Origin: JAIBJN01 sp963847985 | GTDB lineage: Bacteria; Actinomycetota; Thermoleophilia; Gaiellales; Gaiellaceae | Assembly (NCBI GenBank): GCA_963847985.1 | Contig: CAWKBS010000011.1 | Location: forward strand, 124,001 to 188,000 | Length of the DNA stretch: 64,000 nt | Reading direction: 5' to 3' | In this document: in pieces, positions 15,197 through 23,829 of the stretch | How the letters are laid out: each line of letters starts with the position of its first letter | Position numbering within the stretch: position 1 is the first letter of the stretch | The notes under the pieces: generated by a model | Told to the model about the DNA's origin: nothing | The model's input: the letters and a program-made list of their open reading frames with translations, nothing else | Database searches by the model: none | Program-made: the position numbers and the translations under genes

Positions 15197-16675
15197 GTGG
15201 ACACGCTCGGGCTCGAGGCGCGCAAGCGCCTGACGCTCGCGGCGACGATCCTCGGCTCGTCGCTCGCGTTCATCGACGTGACCGTCGTCATCGTCGCGCT
15301 GCCCACGATCGAGGAGGACCTCGGGCTCGGGCTCACCGGGCAGCAGTGGGTGTTCCTCTCCTACTCGCTGGCACTGGCCTCGCTCTACCTGGTGGGGGGC
15401 GCGGTCGGCGACCGCTACGGGCGGCGGCGCGTATTCGTCTGGGGCACGGCCGGGTTCGCGGCCGCCTCCCTGCTCGCGGGCGCCGCTCCGAACGAGGCCG
15501 TCCTGATTCTCGCGCGCACGCTCCAGGGCGTCGCGGGCGCCTTCCTCACGACCAACTCGCTGGCGCTCCTGCGCGGCGCCTACGGCGCGGACGCGGGCCG
15601 CGCGATCGGGCTGTGGACCTCGTTCACGAGCGTGGCCACGATCCTCGGCCCTCCGGCCGGCGGCGCCCTCGTCGAGTGGGTGTCGTGGCGCTGGATCTTC
15701 CTGCTCAACCTCCCGCTCGCCGCCGCGGCCGTCGTGCTCGCGCTCCTCGGCCGGGAGGAGGCGCCCGCCCCGGCCCGCACCGGGCGGCTCGACCTTCCGG
15801 GCGCGGCCCTCGCCGCGACCGGCTTCGGCCTGCTCACCTACGGGCTCGTCGAGGGCGCCGACCGCGGCTTCGGGAGCCTCTGGTGGACGTTCGTCGCGGC
15901 AGCAGGGGCGCTGACGGCCTTCGCGGTGGTCGAGACCCGGGTGGCGGAGCCGATGCTGCCGTTCGCGCTCTTCCGCGAGCGGAACTTCGCCGCCGCGAAC
16001 GCGCAGACGTTCCTGGTCTACGCCGGGCTCTACGGCTTCTTCGTCTTCTTCACGCTCTACCTCCAGTTTCTCGGCTTCACGCCGTTCGAGGCCGGGCTCC
16101 TCAACATCCCGTCGAGCATCGTGATGATCCTGCTGGCGGCGCGCTTCGGGGCGCTCAGCGACAAGCACGGCCCGCGCCTCTTCCTGACGGTCGGCCCGGC
16201 GCTGATCGGGCTCGGCACCCTGGTCTTCGCCGCCGTGGACAGCCGCTCGGAGTTCTGGACGTACGGGGTCGCCGGGATCCTGCTCTTCTCTCTCGGCCTC
16301 GCCATGATGGTCGCGCCGATCACGGCGACAGCGCTCAAGTCGGCGCCCGAGCGCTACGCCGGCATCGCCTCCGGCGTGAACTCAACCGTGTCGCGGCTTG
16401 GCAGCCTCATTGCGGTGGCGGTGATCGGGCTCGTGATCGGACTCGTCTTCGACGCCAACACGGACGCGCCGGACGCCGTGCCGCTGGCCGTCGACCAGAC
16501 GGCGCCCGACTTGCGGCTCGCCTCGGTGGATGGCTTCCGCGCGGGCATGGTCGTGGCCGCAGCTCTCGCCTTCGCGGGCGCGGCGGTCGGCGCGTTCGGG
16601 ATCTCCAACCGGGACGCGCGGGGCGAGATCGAGACTCCGGTCAGCGACCAGGCGACGGCGCCAGCCGGAAGCTGA
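15197..16675 (+). CDS. MFS transporter, 14-helix drug-exporter type
   Basis: A 492-residue major facilitator of the EmrB/QacA (DHA2) group. Helix 1 carries AFIDVTVVIVALPTIEEDL; motif A reads GGAVGDRYGRRRVF, with motif C-like ILGPPAGGALVEW in helix 5. It probably exports hydrophobic compounds using the proton gradient. The GTG start at 15197 is given by TATCCT 6 bases upstream and by the usual short cytoplasmic N-terminus DTLGLEARKRL. Its last 35 bases overlap the converging ATP-grasp gene. No TetR- or MarR-type regulator lies beside it. Confidence 0.88.
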   Translation: MDTLGLEARKRLTLAATILGSSLAFIDVTVVIVALPTIEEDLGLGLTGQQWVFLSYSLALASLYLVGGAVGDRYGRRRVFVWGTAGFAAASLLAGAAPNEAVLILARTLQGVAGAFLTTNSLALLRGAYGADAGRAIGLWTSFTSVATILGPPAGGALVEWVSWRWIFLLNLPLAAAAVVLALLGREEAPAPARTGRLDLPGAALAATGFGLLTYGLVEGADRGFGSLWWTFVAAAGALTAFAVVETRVAEPMLPFALFRERNFAAANAQTFLVYAGLYGFFVFFTLYLQFLGFTPFEAGLLNIPSSIVMILLAARFGALSDKHGPRLFLTVGPALIGLGTLVFAAVDSRSEFWTYGVAGILLFSLGLAMMVAPITATALKSAPERYAGIASGVNSTVSRLGSLIAVAVIGLVIGLVFDANTDAPDAVPLAVDQTAPDLRLASVDGFRAGMVVAAALAFAGAAVGAFGISNRDARGEIETPVSDQATAPAGS

Positions 16676-17813
16676 GCCCCGCAGCGCGCTCGCGGACGCG
16701 CGCGACCGCCTCGGCCCGCGACTCGCCGAAGCCGGTGAAGATGGCGAGCCGGTAGCTCTGCGAGTCGTTCACGCCCTGCTCGGAGAGGCGGAGCCCGGGC
16801 CGGACGAGGATCTCGAGGTCGGGCTCGGGCTCGGGCACCGCCTCGACGAGAGCGTCCTCGAACGTCCGCAGCGCGTAGCTGATCCCCACGCCGTCGGGCG
16901 GACCGACCGACCAGGCGGGATCCTCGCCGAGGGCGAGCTGGAAGAGCGCGTCGTAGCTCGAGCGGCCGTGCACCCCGAGAAGAAGCGGCGCGAACTGCGA
17001 GGCGATGCGGGCATTCACCTCCACGATCCACGCGGGCCCCTCCGCCGGGACGATGAACTCGACGTTGAAGAAGCCGCCGTCGAAGCCGAGCGCCGGCATG
17101 ATGCGGTGCGCCACGTCGGCCAGCTCGGCCTGGCGCTCCGCGGACAGGGCGCTCGGGTACTCGAACCGCTCGAAGCTCAGCGTGCCCGGGTACTTGACCG
17201 AGTCCGTGACCCCGATCACGGTCACGCGGCCGTCGTGGACGTACCCCTCCAGCGTGACCTCGGCGCCGAAGAGCAGCTCCTCGGCGAGGAACCCCGTCAC
17301 CGACGCGGGGTCGCCGCCGGCGAGCGCGACGATCTCCGCGTAGCGCTGCGTGTCGGCCGCGGCGCCGGGAAGCCGGAGCAGGTCGTCCTCGGAGTCGATC
17401 CGGAAGGCGTTCTGCGAGAGCCGCCCGACCACCGGCTTGACGAAGAACGGGAACGGAAAGGGCGCCCGGGAGTCGAGGAGGTCGAAGCGCGGCGTCGCCT
17501 CGGGGGCAGCCTCGCGCTCCACCGCGCGGGCGGTCGGCTTGTGCTGGACGGCGAGCACGGCCTCCGGCCGGGGACCGGGCAGTCCGCGGCGGTCGGCCAC
17601 GATCGACGCGAGGAGCGCCGAGGCGTCCTTCGTGCCCACGACGCCGCCCGCCGGCAGGCGCTCGGCCTCGGCCAGGAGCTCCGCCGGAGCGGGGGTCGCG
17701 GGGTCATCGAGGTCGCCGCCGACGAGCGTGAGGTCGTAGCGGTCGCCGAGACCCGCCGCCTCGATCGCCTTCCGGTCCCGCTCCTGCGGGGCGAGCACGA
17801 GAATGTCTCTCAT
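16641..17813 (-). CDS. ATP-grasp domain ligase-like protein
   Basis: A 390-residue ATP-grasp protein of the carboxylate-amine ligase type. An N-terminal pre-ATP-grasp segment (RDILVLAPQERDRKAIEAA) precedes the nucleotide-binding lysines (PFFVKPVVG), the LAEELLFGAEVTLEGYV strand and the metal-binding pair FFNVEFIVP and IVEVNARIASQ (E and E-x-N). The acceptor and acid are unknown. It is divergent from egtB across 89 bases. The neighbourhood raises the possibility of a peptide or amino-acid ligase linked to thiol metabolism, but nothing in the protein itself shows that. ATG 17813 removes an unlikely 30-residue extension. Confidence 0.8.
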   Translation of the reverse strand: MRDILVLAPQERDRKAIEAAGLGDRYDLTLVGGDLDDPATPAPAELLAEAERLPAGGVVGTKDASALLASIVADRRGLPGPRPEAVLAVQHKPTARAVEREAAPEATPRFDLLDSRAPFPFPFFVKPVVGRLSQNAFRIDSEDDLLRLPGAAADTQRYAEIVALAGGDPASVTGFLAEELLFGAEVTLEGYVHDGRVTVIGVTDSVKYPGTLSFERFEYPSALSAERQAELADVAHRIMPALGFDGGFFNVEFIVPAEGPAWIVEVNARIASQFAPLLLGVHGRSSYDALFQLALGEDPAWSVGPPDGVGISYALRTFEDALVEAVPEPEPDLEILVRPGLRLSEQGVNDSQSYRLAIFTGFGESRAEAVARVRERAAGLSFRLAPSPGR

Positions 17814-17888
17814 CGCAGAACGCGCCCGGCGGCGCGGTGGGGCCATGCTACCCGCCCTCGGGTGCGACGGAGCGGGGGACGCGGTCGG

Positions 17889-17894
17889 TAGGCT
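17889..17894 (+). promoter_or_regulatory. Candidate -10 box (TAGGCT) for egtB-egtD
   Basis: TAGGCT lies 8 bases before the ATG at 17903, consistent with a leaderless egtBD transcript. No recognisable -35. Confidence 0.4.
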
Positions 17895-17902
17895 TGCGCC
17901 CA

Positions 17903-19228
17903 ATGCCGACGACCGGGCGCGCCCGATCCGAGCAGGAGCTGAAGCAGGCGCTCGCCGAGGCCCTCGCCGACGCGCGGCGCCGCACTCTCGAACTGGTCGC
18001 CCCCCTCTCCCGCGCCGATCTCGTCGGCCAGCACTCGACGATCATGTCGCCGCTGGTCTGGGACCTGGCGCACATCGGCTACTTCGAGGAGCTCTGGCTC
18101 TCGCGCCACGTCGGCGGGGACGAGCCGCTGCTCGAGGAAGGCGACAGCCTCTACGACGCCTTCCGGAACGAGCGGTCCGCGCGCGTCGAGCTGCCGCTGC
18201 TCGAGCCGGACGCGGCCATCGCCTATCTCGCCCGAGTGCGCGAGCGCGCCCTCGGCGTCCTCATCGGGGCCGAGCTCGATCCGGCCGACCCTCTGCTCGC
18301 CGACGGCTACGTCTACGGCCTCGTGCTCCAGCACGAGCTCCAGCACCAGGAGACGATGCTGCAGACGATCGCGCTCCGCACGGCCGGCAGGCCGTACCCG
18401 GAGCCGCCGCGGACGCCGCCGCCGCACGACCCCGTGGCCGACGGAGAAGAGACGCTCGTCGAGGCCGGGACGTTCCGGCTCGGCGCCGGCGGCGGCGATT
18501 GGGTCTACGACAACGAGCTCGAGGCGCACGAGCTGAATCTGCCGGCCTTCTGGATCGATCGGAGCCCGGTGTCCGCCGGCGCCTACAACGACTTCGTCGA
18601 GGCGGGCGGCTACGAGGAGCCGCGGCACTGGACGACCGAGGGCTGGGCGTGGCGGCTCGAGGCCGGGCTCGAGCACCCGCACTTCTGGCGGCGCGAGGCG
18701 GACGGCTCCTGGAGCGTCCTGAGGCTCGGCTCCCGCATCCCGCTCGACCCGGGCGAGCCGGTCCAGCACGTCTGCTGGTACGAGGCCGATGCCTACGCGC
18801 GCTGGGCCGGCAAGCGGCTGCCCACCGAGGCCGAATGGGAGAAGGCCGCGGTCGGCGAGCCCGGAGGCGGCAAGCGCCGCTTCCCCTGGGGTGGCGGTGA
18901 GGCTACGCCCGCGCAGGCCAACCTCGGCCGCCAGCGGCACGGGCCGGCCCCGCTCGGAAGCCATCCGGCGGGCGAGAGCCCCTGGGGTTGCCGCCAGCTC
19001 CTCGGCGAGGTCTGGGAGTGGACGTCCTCGGACTTCGCCCCCTACCCGGGCTTCGAGGCCTTCCCGTACCCCGAGTACTCCGAGGTCTTCTTCGGCACCG
19101 ACTACAAGGTGCTCCGCGGCGGTTCCTGGGCCACGCACCCGTCCGTGGCGCGCCCGACCTTCCGGAACTGGGACTTCCCGATCCGGCGGCAGCTCTTCGC
19201 CGGCTTCCGCTGCGCCCGCGACGCATGA
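17903..19228 (+). CDS. egtB: Ergothioneine sulfoxide synthase EgtB
   Basis: A 441-residue non-haem iron enzyme that joins a thiol (gamma-glutamylcysteine or cysteine) to hercynine with O2. The N-terminal DinB-like domain supplies the three iron histidines: His57 in WDLAHIGYF and His144/His148 in QHELQHQE. The C-terminal half is a formylglycine-generating/sulfatase-modifying fold (VEAGTFRLG, WIDRSPVSAGAYNDFVEAGG, RLPTEAEWEKAA, EVWEWTSSDF, LRGGSWATHP). It overlaps egtD by 4 bases (ATGA), so the two are coupled. No egtC or egtA is nearby, so the sulfur donor may be cysteine itself (inference). Confidence 0.93.
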   Translation: MPTTGRARSEQELKQALAEALADARRRTLELVAPLSRADLVGQHSTIMSPLVWDLAHIGYFEELWLSRHVGGDEPLLEEGDSLYDAFRNERSARVELPLLEPDAAIAYLARVRERALGVLIGAELDPADPLLADGYVYGLVLQHELQHQETMLQTIALRTAGRPYPEPPRTPPPHDPVADGEETLVEAGTFRLGAGGGDWVYDNELEAHELNLPAFWIDRSPVSAGAYNDFVEAGGYEEPRHWTTEGWAWRLEAGLEHPHFWRREADGSWSVLRLGSRIPLDPGEPVQHVCWYEADAYARWAGKRLPTEAEWEKAAVGEPGGGKRRFPWGGGEATPAQANLGRQRHGPAPLGSHPAGESPWGCRQLLGEVWEWTSSDFAPYPGFEAFPYPEYSEVFFGTDYKVLRGGSWATHPSVARPTFRNWDFPIRRQLFAGFRCARDA

Positions 19229-20217
19229 GGTCCGCAACCCTTCAGATCGACGTCCATCTCACCGGCGAGGACCTTCGCCGCGAGCTGGCAGCCGACGTTC
19301 GCGCGGGACTGACGCGCCGGCCCAAGGAGCTGCCGCCACGCTGGTTCTACGACGAGCGGGGCTCGCTGCTCTTCGACGAGATCACCCGGCTTCCCGAGTA
19401 CTACCTCACCAGGCGCGAGCGCGCGATCCTCGCCGAGCGCTCGACCGAGATCGCGGCGGTGACCCAAGCGGACACGCTCGTCGAGCTCGGGTCGGGGACC
19501 TCCGAGAAGACACGCCTCCTCCTGGACGCCCTCCGCGAGGAGGGATCGCTTCGGCGCTTCGTCCCCTTCGACGTCAGCGAGCCGACCCTCCGGGCGGCCG
19601 CGGAGGCGATCGCCGAGGACGTCCCGGGCCTCGAGGTGCACGCGGTCGTCGGCAACTTCCAGCGCCACCTCGGCCTGCTTCCGCGCGGCGGCCGGCGTCT
19701 GGTCGCCTTTCTCGGGAGCACCATCGGGAACCTCCTGCCCGACGAGCGCGCCGCCTTCTTCGGCAGCCTGGCGGCTGCGCTCGAGCCCGGCGACTGGCTC
19801 CTGCTGGGCGTCGACCTCGTGAAGGACGAGGAGCGCCTGATCGCCGCCTACGACGATCCCGCCGGCGTGACGGCGGAGTTCAACCGCAACGTCCTGGCCG
19901 TCATCGACCGCGAGCTGGGCGCCGACTTCGACCCCGACGCCTTCGAGCACGTCGCCAGCTGGGACGCGGTCGGCGAGCGAATCGAGCTGCTCCTGCGCTC
20001 GCTCCGCCCTCAACGGGTTGCCGTCCGCGATCTCGGCCTCGAGGTCGAGTTCGCCGAGGGCGAGGAGCTGCGGACCGAGTGGAGCGCCAAGTTCCGGCAC
20101 GACACCGTGACGGCCGAGCTCGACCTGGCGGGGCTGGAGCCCGCCCGCTGGTGGACGGACCCGGCGGGCGACTTCGGCCTGGCGCTCGCAGGCCGCAGAG
20201 AGGACGACGACGGCTGA
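19225..20217 (+). CDS. egtD: L-histidine N-alpha-methyltransferase EgtD
   Basis: A 330-residue SAM-dependent methyltransferase that trimethylates histidine to hercynine, the first step of ergothioneine synthesis. Family features are LPPRWFYDERGSLLFDEIT, PEYYLTRRER, the SAM loop LVELGSGTSEKT, VPFDVSE, FLGSTIGN and DWLLLGVDLVKD, with the C-terminal FRHDTVTAEL strand. Its ATG overlaps the egtB stop. The length and motif order match EgtD throughout. A 73-base gap follows before the ABC importer, so the importer is probably a separate unit. Confidence 0.94.
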   Translation: MRSATLQIDVHLTGEDLRRELAADVRAGLTRRPKELPPRWFYDERGSLLFDEITRLPEYYLTRRERAILAERSTEIAAVTQADTLVELGSGTSEKTRLLLDALREEGSLRRFVPFDVSEPTLRAAAEAIAEDVPGLEVHAVVGNFQRHLGLLPRGGRRLVAFLGSTIGNLLPDERAAFFGSLAAALEPGDWLLLGVDLVKDEERLIAAYDDPAGVTAEFNRNVLAVIDRELGADFDPDAFEHVASWDAVGERIELLLRSLRPQRVAVRDLGLEVEFAEGEELRTEWSAKFRHDTVTAELDLAGLEPARWWTDPAGDFGLALAGRREDDDG

Positions 20218-20290
20218 TGATTGACTCCCCCCGGAAGCCGTGCGATAACGGCGGCTGCCGAAACGAGCCGAGCGACGAGGAGAGCTGAAC

Positions 20291-21979
20291 GTGGACGAGG
20301 TGCGGCGCCATATCGACGAGTTCCGCCGGAGCAGCACGGAGGTCGGGAACCACCTGATCGACGAGCTCGCGGCCGGGAAGATCAGCCGCAAGGAGTTCGT
20401 GCGCCGCGGCACCGTCCTGGGCCTGTCCCTGTCCGCGCTCTCCTTCATCGCCACTGCCTGCGGCGGGGACGACGACGCCGCGACGCCGACCGGGGCCACC
20501 GAGACGACGGCCGGCGGTGCCCCGCAGGCCGGGGGCACGCTGCGGACGGCGCAGCTCACGCCGGCGACGGCGCTCGACCCGCTCCTGGTCGGCGAGGAGG
20601 GCGGTCTTGCCATACTCGGCCAGTCCGCCGAGTACCTGGCGTGGTCGGACAGCGACCTCATGCTCCAGCCGCGGATCGCGGAGAGCTGGGAACCGAACGA
20701 GGACGGAAGCGTCTGGACGTTCGCCATCCGGCAGGGCGTCACCTTCCACGACGGGACCCCGCTCACCGCCGAGGACGTCGTCGCCACGATGGAGTTCCAC
20801 CTCGGGAACGAATCGAACGCGCTCTCGGCGCTCACGGGCGTCCTCTCGGCCGGGAACAGCAAGCTGGTCGACGACGCCACCGTGGAGTTCACGCTGGACG
20901 CGCCGAACGGCAACTTCCCGTACCTGGTCAGCTCCGACAACTACAACCTCGTCATCCTCCCGAAGACGTTCTCGGGCGACTGGGAGTCGACCTTCCTGGG
21001 CACGGGCCCGTGGAAGCTCGAGGAGTACACGCCCGAGGTCGGCGTCACGTACGTGCGGAACCCCGACTACTGGGACACGTCCCGCATCCCGCTCGCCGAC
21101 CGGAGCGAGGTCAGGTTCTACGAGGACGAGCAGGCGCGCATCCTCGCCCTCCAGGGCGGCGAGGTCGACATCGTCTCGAACTTCTCCGTCGCCGGCGGCG
21201 GCGCGCTGCTCGAGGACCCGGACGTCATCGTGGTGGAGATCCGCGCGGCGCAGCACCGGGTCATCCACATGCGCGTTGACATGGAGCCCTTCACGGACAA
21301 GCGGGTGCGCCAGGCCATGGCGCTCGCGATCGACCGCCAGGCACTCGTCGACGGCCTCTTCGACGGGCGGGCCGACCTCGGCAACGACAGCCCCTTCGCG
21401 CCCGTCTACCCCTCGACGGACCCGTCCGTCCCGCAGCGCGCGCAGGACGTGGAGCAGGCCAAGCAGCTCCTGCAGGCCGCCGGCAAGGGCGACGGCTTCT
21501 CGGTGACCCTCGAGAGCTGGCAGGGCTTCGAGATCCCCGACCTGGCCGTGCTCGTCCAGAACGCCGCCGAGGCGATCGGCGTGACCGTCGAGCTCCAGAT
21601 CACCGACGACGGCGCCTACTACGGCGACTTCACCTACGGCGGCTCCCGCTGGCTCGACTCCCCCTTCGGCATCACCGACTGGGGCCACCGCGGCGTGCCG
21701 AACGTCTTCCTCTCCTCGGCGCTCGGGAGCGACGGCCCCTGGAACGCGCCGCACTTCAAGAACGCCGAGTTCGACGCGCTTCTGTCCGACTACGTGGCTG
21801 CTTTCGACCTCGACGCGCAGCGAGGGGTCGCAGGCCGGATCCAGCAGCTCCTCCTCGACGAGGCGCCTGGGATCATCCCGTACTTCTATTTCCACCTCGC
21901 CGGGTCGAAGAACGTCGAGGGCGTCGAGCCGACGGGCATGGGCCACTACGACCTGAGCCGGGCGGGCTTCGTCAGCTAG
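20291..21979 (+). CDS. ABC importer substrate-binding lipoprotein (SBP family 5)
   Basis: A 562-residue peptide/nickel/opine-type solute-binding protein. It starts at GTG 20291 behind GAGGAGAG. An unusual 30-residue hydrophilic lead precedes a Tat-like signal (SRKEFVRRGTVLGLSLSAL) and the lipobox ATAC (Cys57). The mature domain has the family motifs PRIAESWEPNEDG, FAIRQGVTFHDGTPLTAEDV and FTDKRVRQAMALAIDRQ. It delivers its ligand to the permeases encoded next. The ligand class (oligopeptide, glutathione, sugar oligomer) is not readable. First gene of a four-gene operon; 17 bases separate it from the permease. Confidence 0.92.
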   Translation: MDEVRRHIDEFRRSSTEVGNHLIDELAAGKISRKEFVRRGTVLGLSLSALSFIATACGGDDDAATPTGATETTAGGAPQAGGTLRTAQLTPATALDPLLVGEEGGLAILGQSAEYLAWSDSDLMLQPRIAESWEPNEDGSVWTFAIRQGVTFHDGTPLTAEDVVATMEFHLGNESNALSALTGVLSAGNSKLVDDATVEFTLDAPNGNFPYLVSSDNYNLVILPKTFSGDWESTFLGTGPWKLEEYTPEVGVTYVRNPDYWDTSRIPLADRSEVRFYEDEQARILALQGGEVDIVSNFSVAGGGALLEDPDVIVVEIRAAQHRVIHMRVDMEPFTDKRVRQAMALAIDRQALVDGLFDGRADLGNDSPFAPVYPSTDPSVPQRAQDVEQAKQLLQAAGKGDGFSVTLESWQGFEIPDLAVLVQNAAEAIGVTVELQITDDGAYYGDFTYGGSRWLDSPFGITDWGHRGVPNVFLSSALGSDGPWNAPHFKNAEFDALLSDYVAAFDLDAQRGVAGRIQQLLLDEAPGIIPYFYFHLAGSKNVEGVEPTGMGHYDLSRAGFVS

Positions 21980-21996
21980 GAGGACCCTGCCGCCGC

Positions 21997-22953
21997 ATGG
22001 GTCGCTTTCTCCTCCGGCGGATCGGGCTCGCCCTCGTCACGCTCTGGCTCCTGAGCGTGATCATCTTCGTCGCCTGCGAGGTGATGCCCGGCGACGTGGC
22101 CCGGAACATCCTCGGCCCCACGGCGGCGCCCGAGGCCGTCGCCGCCCTGAACGAGGAGCTGGGCACCGACCGTCCGGTGTTCGTGCGCTACGCGGACTGG
22201 ATCGCAGGCGTCGTCCAGGGGGACATGGGCGAGTCGTACGCGTTCGGCCGCCCGGTCGACGAGATGGTCGGCCAGGCGCTATTGAACTCGGCCAAGCTGG
22301 CGCTGATCGCCTTCCTGCTCGTCGTTCCCCTGGGCATCCTGGGCGGGGTGCTCGCGGCGCTCCACGAGGGCCGCGCCGCCGACAGGGCGATCTCTGTCGG
22401 CGGGCTCTCGGTCTCGGCGATCCCGGAGTTCGTCTGGGCGGTGGTGCTGATCCTCGTCTTCGGCATCTGGCTGGACGTGCTGCCCGTGACGGCGCAGGCG
22501 CCGCCGGGCGCCGGCTTCCTCACGCAGATCGAGTACCTAATCCTCCCTGCGCTCTGCCTCGTGCTCGTGCTCTTCGGCTACCTCGCCCGCATGGCCCGCG
22601 CGGGCACGGTCGAGGCGCTCGACGCCGACTACACGCGGACGGCGGTCCTCAAGGGCCTGCCGCGGCGGACGGTGATCCGCCGCCACGTCCTCAGGAACGC
22701 CCTCCTTCCGACCATCGCCGTGGTGGCGACGCAGACCGGCTACCTGATCGGCGGCCTGGTCGCCATCGAGCTGATCTTCAACTACCCCGGCATCGGCCGG
22801 CTGCTCGTGCGCGCGGCCGAGCAGAAGGACTTTCCGCTGCTCGAGGGCGCCGTCCTCGTGATCGGGATCGTCTACCTGCTGGCGACGCTGATCGCGGATC
22901 TCGCCTACGCCTGGCTGAACCCGCGTCTCCGCCTCGGAGGAGCGGCGGCGTGA
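21997..22953 (+). CDS. ABC importer permease, DppB type
   Basis: A 318-residue permease with six membrane helices. It begins GRFLLRRIGLALVTLWLLSV and has the typical periplasmic loop LGTDRPVFVRYADW. The cytoplasmic EAA-like coupling loop is DYTRTAVLKGLPRRTVIRRHVLRN, with LGL-type end FNYPGIGRLL. It pairs with the next gene to form the membrane channel of the importer. Its TGA overlaps the start of the second permease by 4 bases, indicating coupled translation. Confidence 0.92.
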   Translation: MGRFLLRRIGLALVTLWLLSVIIFVACEVMPGDVARNILGPTAAPEAVAALNEELGTDRPVFVRYADWIAGVVQGDMGESYAFGRPVDEMVGQALLNSAKLALIAFLLVVPLGILGGVLAALHEGRAADRAISVGGLSVSAIPEFVWAVVLILVFGIWLDVLPVTAQAPPGAGFLTQIEYLILPALCLVLVLFGYLARMARAGTVEALDADYTRTAVLKGLPRRTVIRRHVLRNALLPTIAVVATQTGYLIGGLVAIELIFNYPGIGRLLVRAAEQKDFPLLEGAVLVIGIVYLLATLIADLAYAWLNPRLRLGGAAA

Positions 22954-23829
22954 GCACCGTCGACGACCTCGCACCCGTCGTCGTCCACGACTCGGGAAGG
23001 GAGTCCCGCCGCGAGCGGCTCCGGCTCGTCCTCCGCTCGAAGACGTTCCTCGTCGGCGCGGTCATCCTCTCGTTCTGGATCTTTTGCGCGCTCTTCGGGC
23101 CGGCGCTCGTGCCGAACGACCCGTTCGCCGACGACATCCTGAACAAGCTCCAGCCGCCGTCGGCCGACCACTGGTTCGGCACCGACCGGCTCGGCCGCGA
23201 CGTCTTCTCGCGGGTCATCGTCGGGGCGCGCGACATCCTGATCGTGGCGCCGCTGGCCGCGCTGCTCGGGACCGTGCTCGGGACTGCGCTCGGCCTGGTC
23301 ACCGGCTACTTCCGCGGGCTCACGGACGACGTGATCATGCGCATCGTCGACGCGTTCCTCGCCATCCCGGTCGTCATCCTCGGGCTCCTGGCGCTCACCG
23401 CGCTCGGCCCTTCGCGCCTCACCGTCATCCTCGTCGTCGGGATCGTCTTCACGCCGATCATCGCCCGCACCGTCCGCGCCGCCGTGCTCTCCGAGCGCGA
23501 GCTCGACTACGTCGAGGCCGCGCGCCTCCGGAACGAGGGCGGGCTCTACATCCTCGGCGGCGAGATCCTGCCCAACGTCCTCGGGCCCGTCCTCGTCGAG
23601 TTCACCGTGCGCGCTCGGCTTCGCCATCTTCGCCATCGCCACTCTGTCGTTCCTCGGGTTCGGCATCCAGTCGCCGGCGCCGGACTGGGGGCTCCAGATC
23701 TTCGAGCACTACGGGCTGCTCGTCGCCGGCGACTGGTGGCCGACGTTCTTCCCGGCGCTCGCCATCGCCACCCTCGTCGTCGGAGTCAACCTCGTCGCCG
23801 ACGGCCTGACCCAGGCGTTCGAGCGATGA
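22950..23829 (+). CDS. ABC importer permease, DppC type, with one-base frame lesion
   Basis: Second permease of the importer. The first 220 residues are normal DppC: N-terminal TM, DHWFGTDRLGRDVFSRVI, a helix bundle, and the coupling loop RELDYVEAARLRNEGG. After VLVEFTVR the frame shifts because of one surplus G in GCGCG at 23609-23613. Dropping it restores LGFAIFAIATLSFLGFGIQ and a normal end at the TGA 23827-23829. The repaired protein would have about 292 residues. Without correction the frame runs on into the ATPase gene, giving a false 980-residue protein. A sequencing error is the likeliest cause. Confidence 0.85.
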
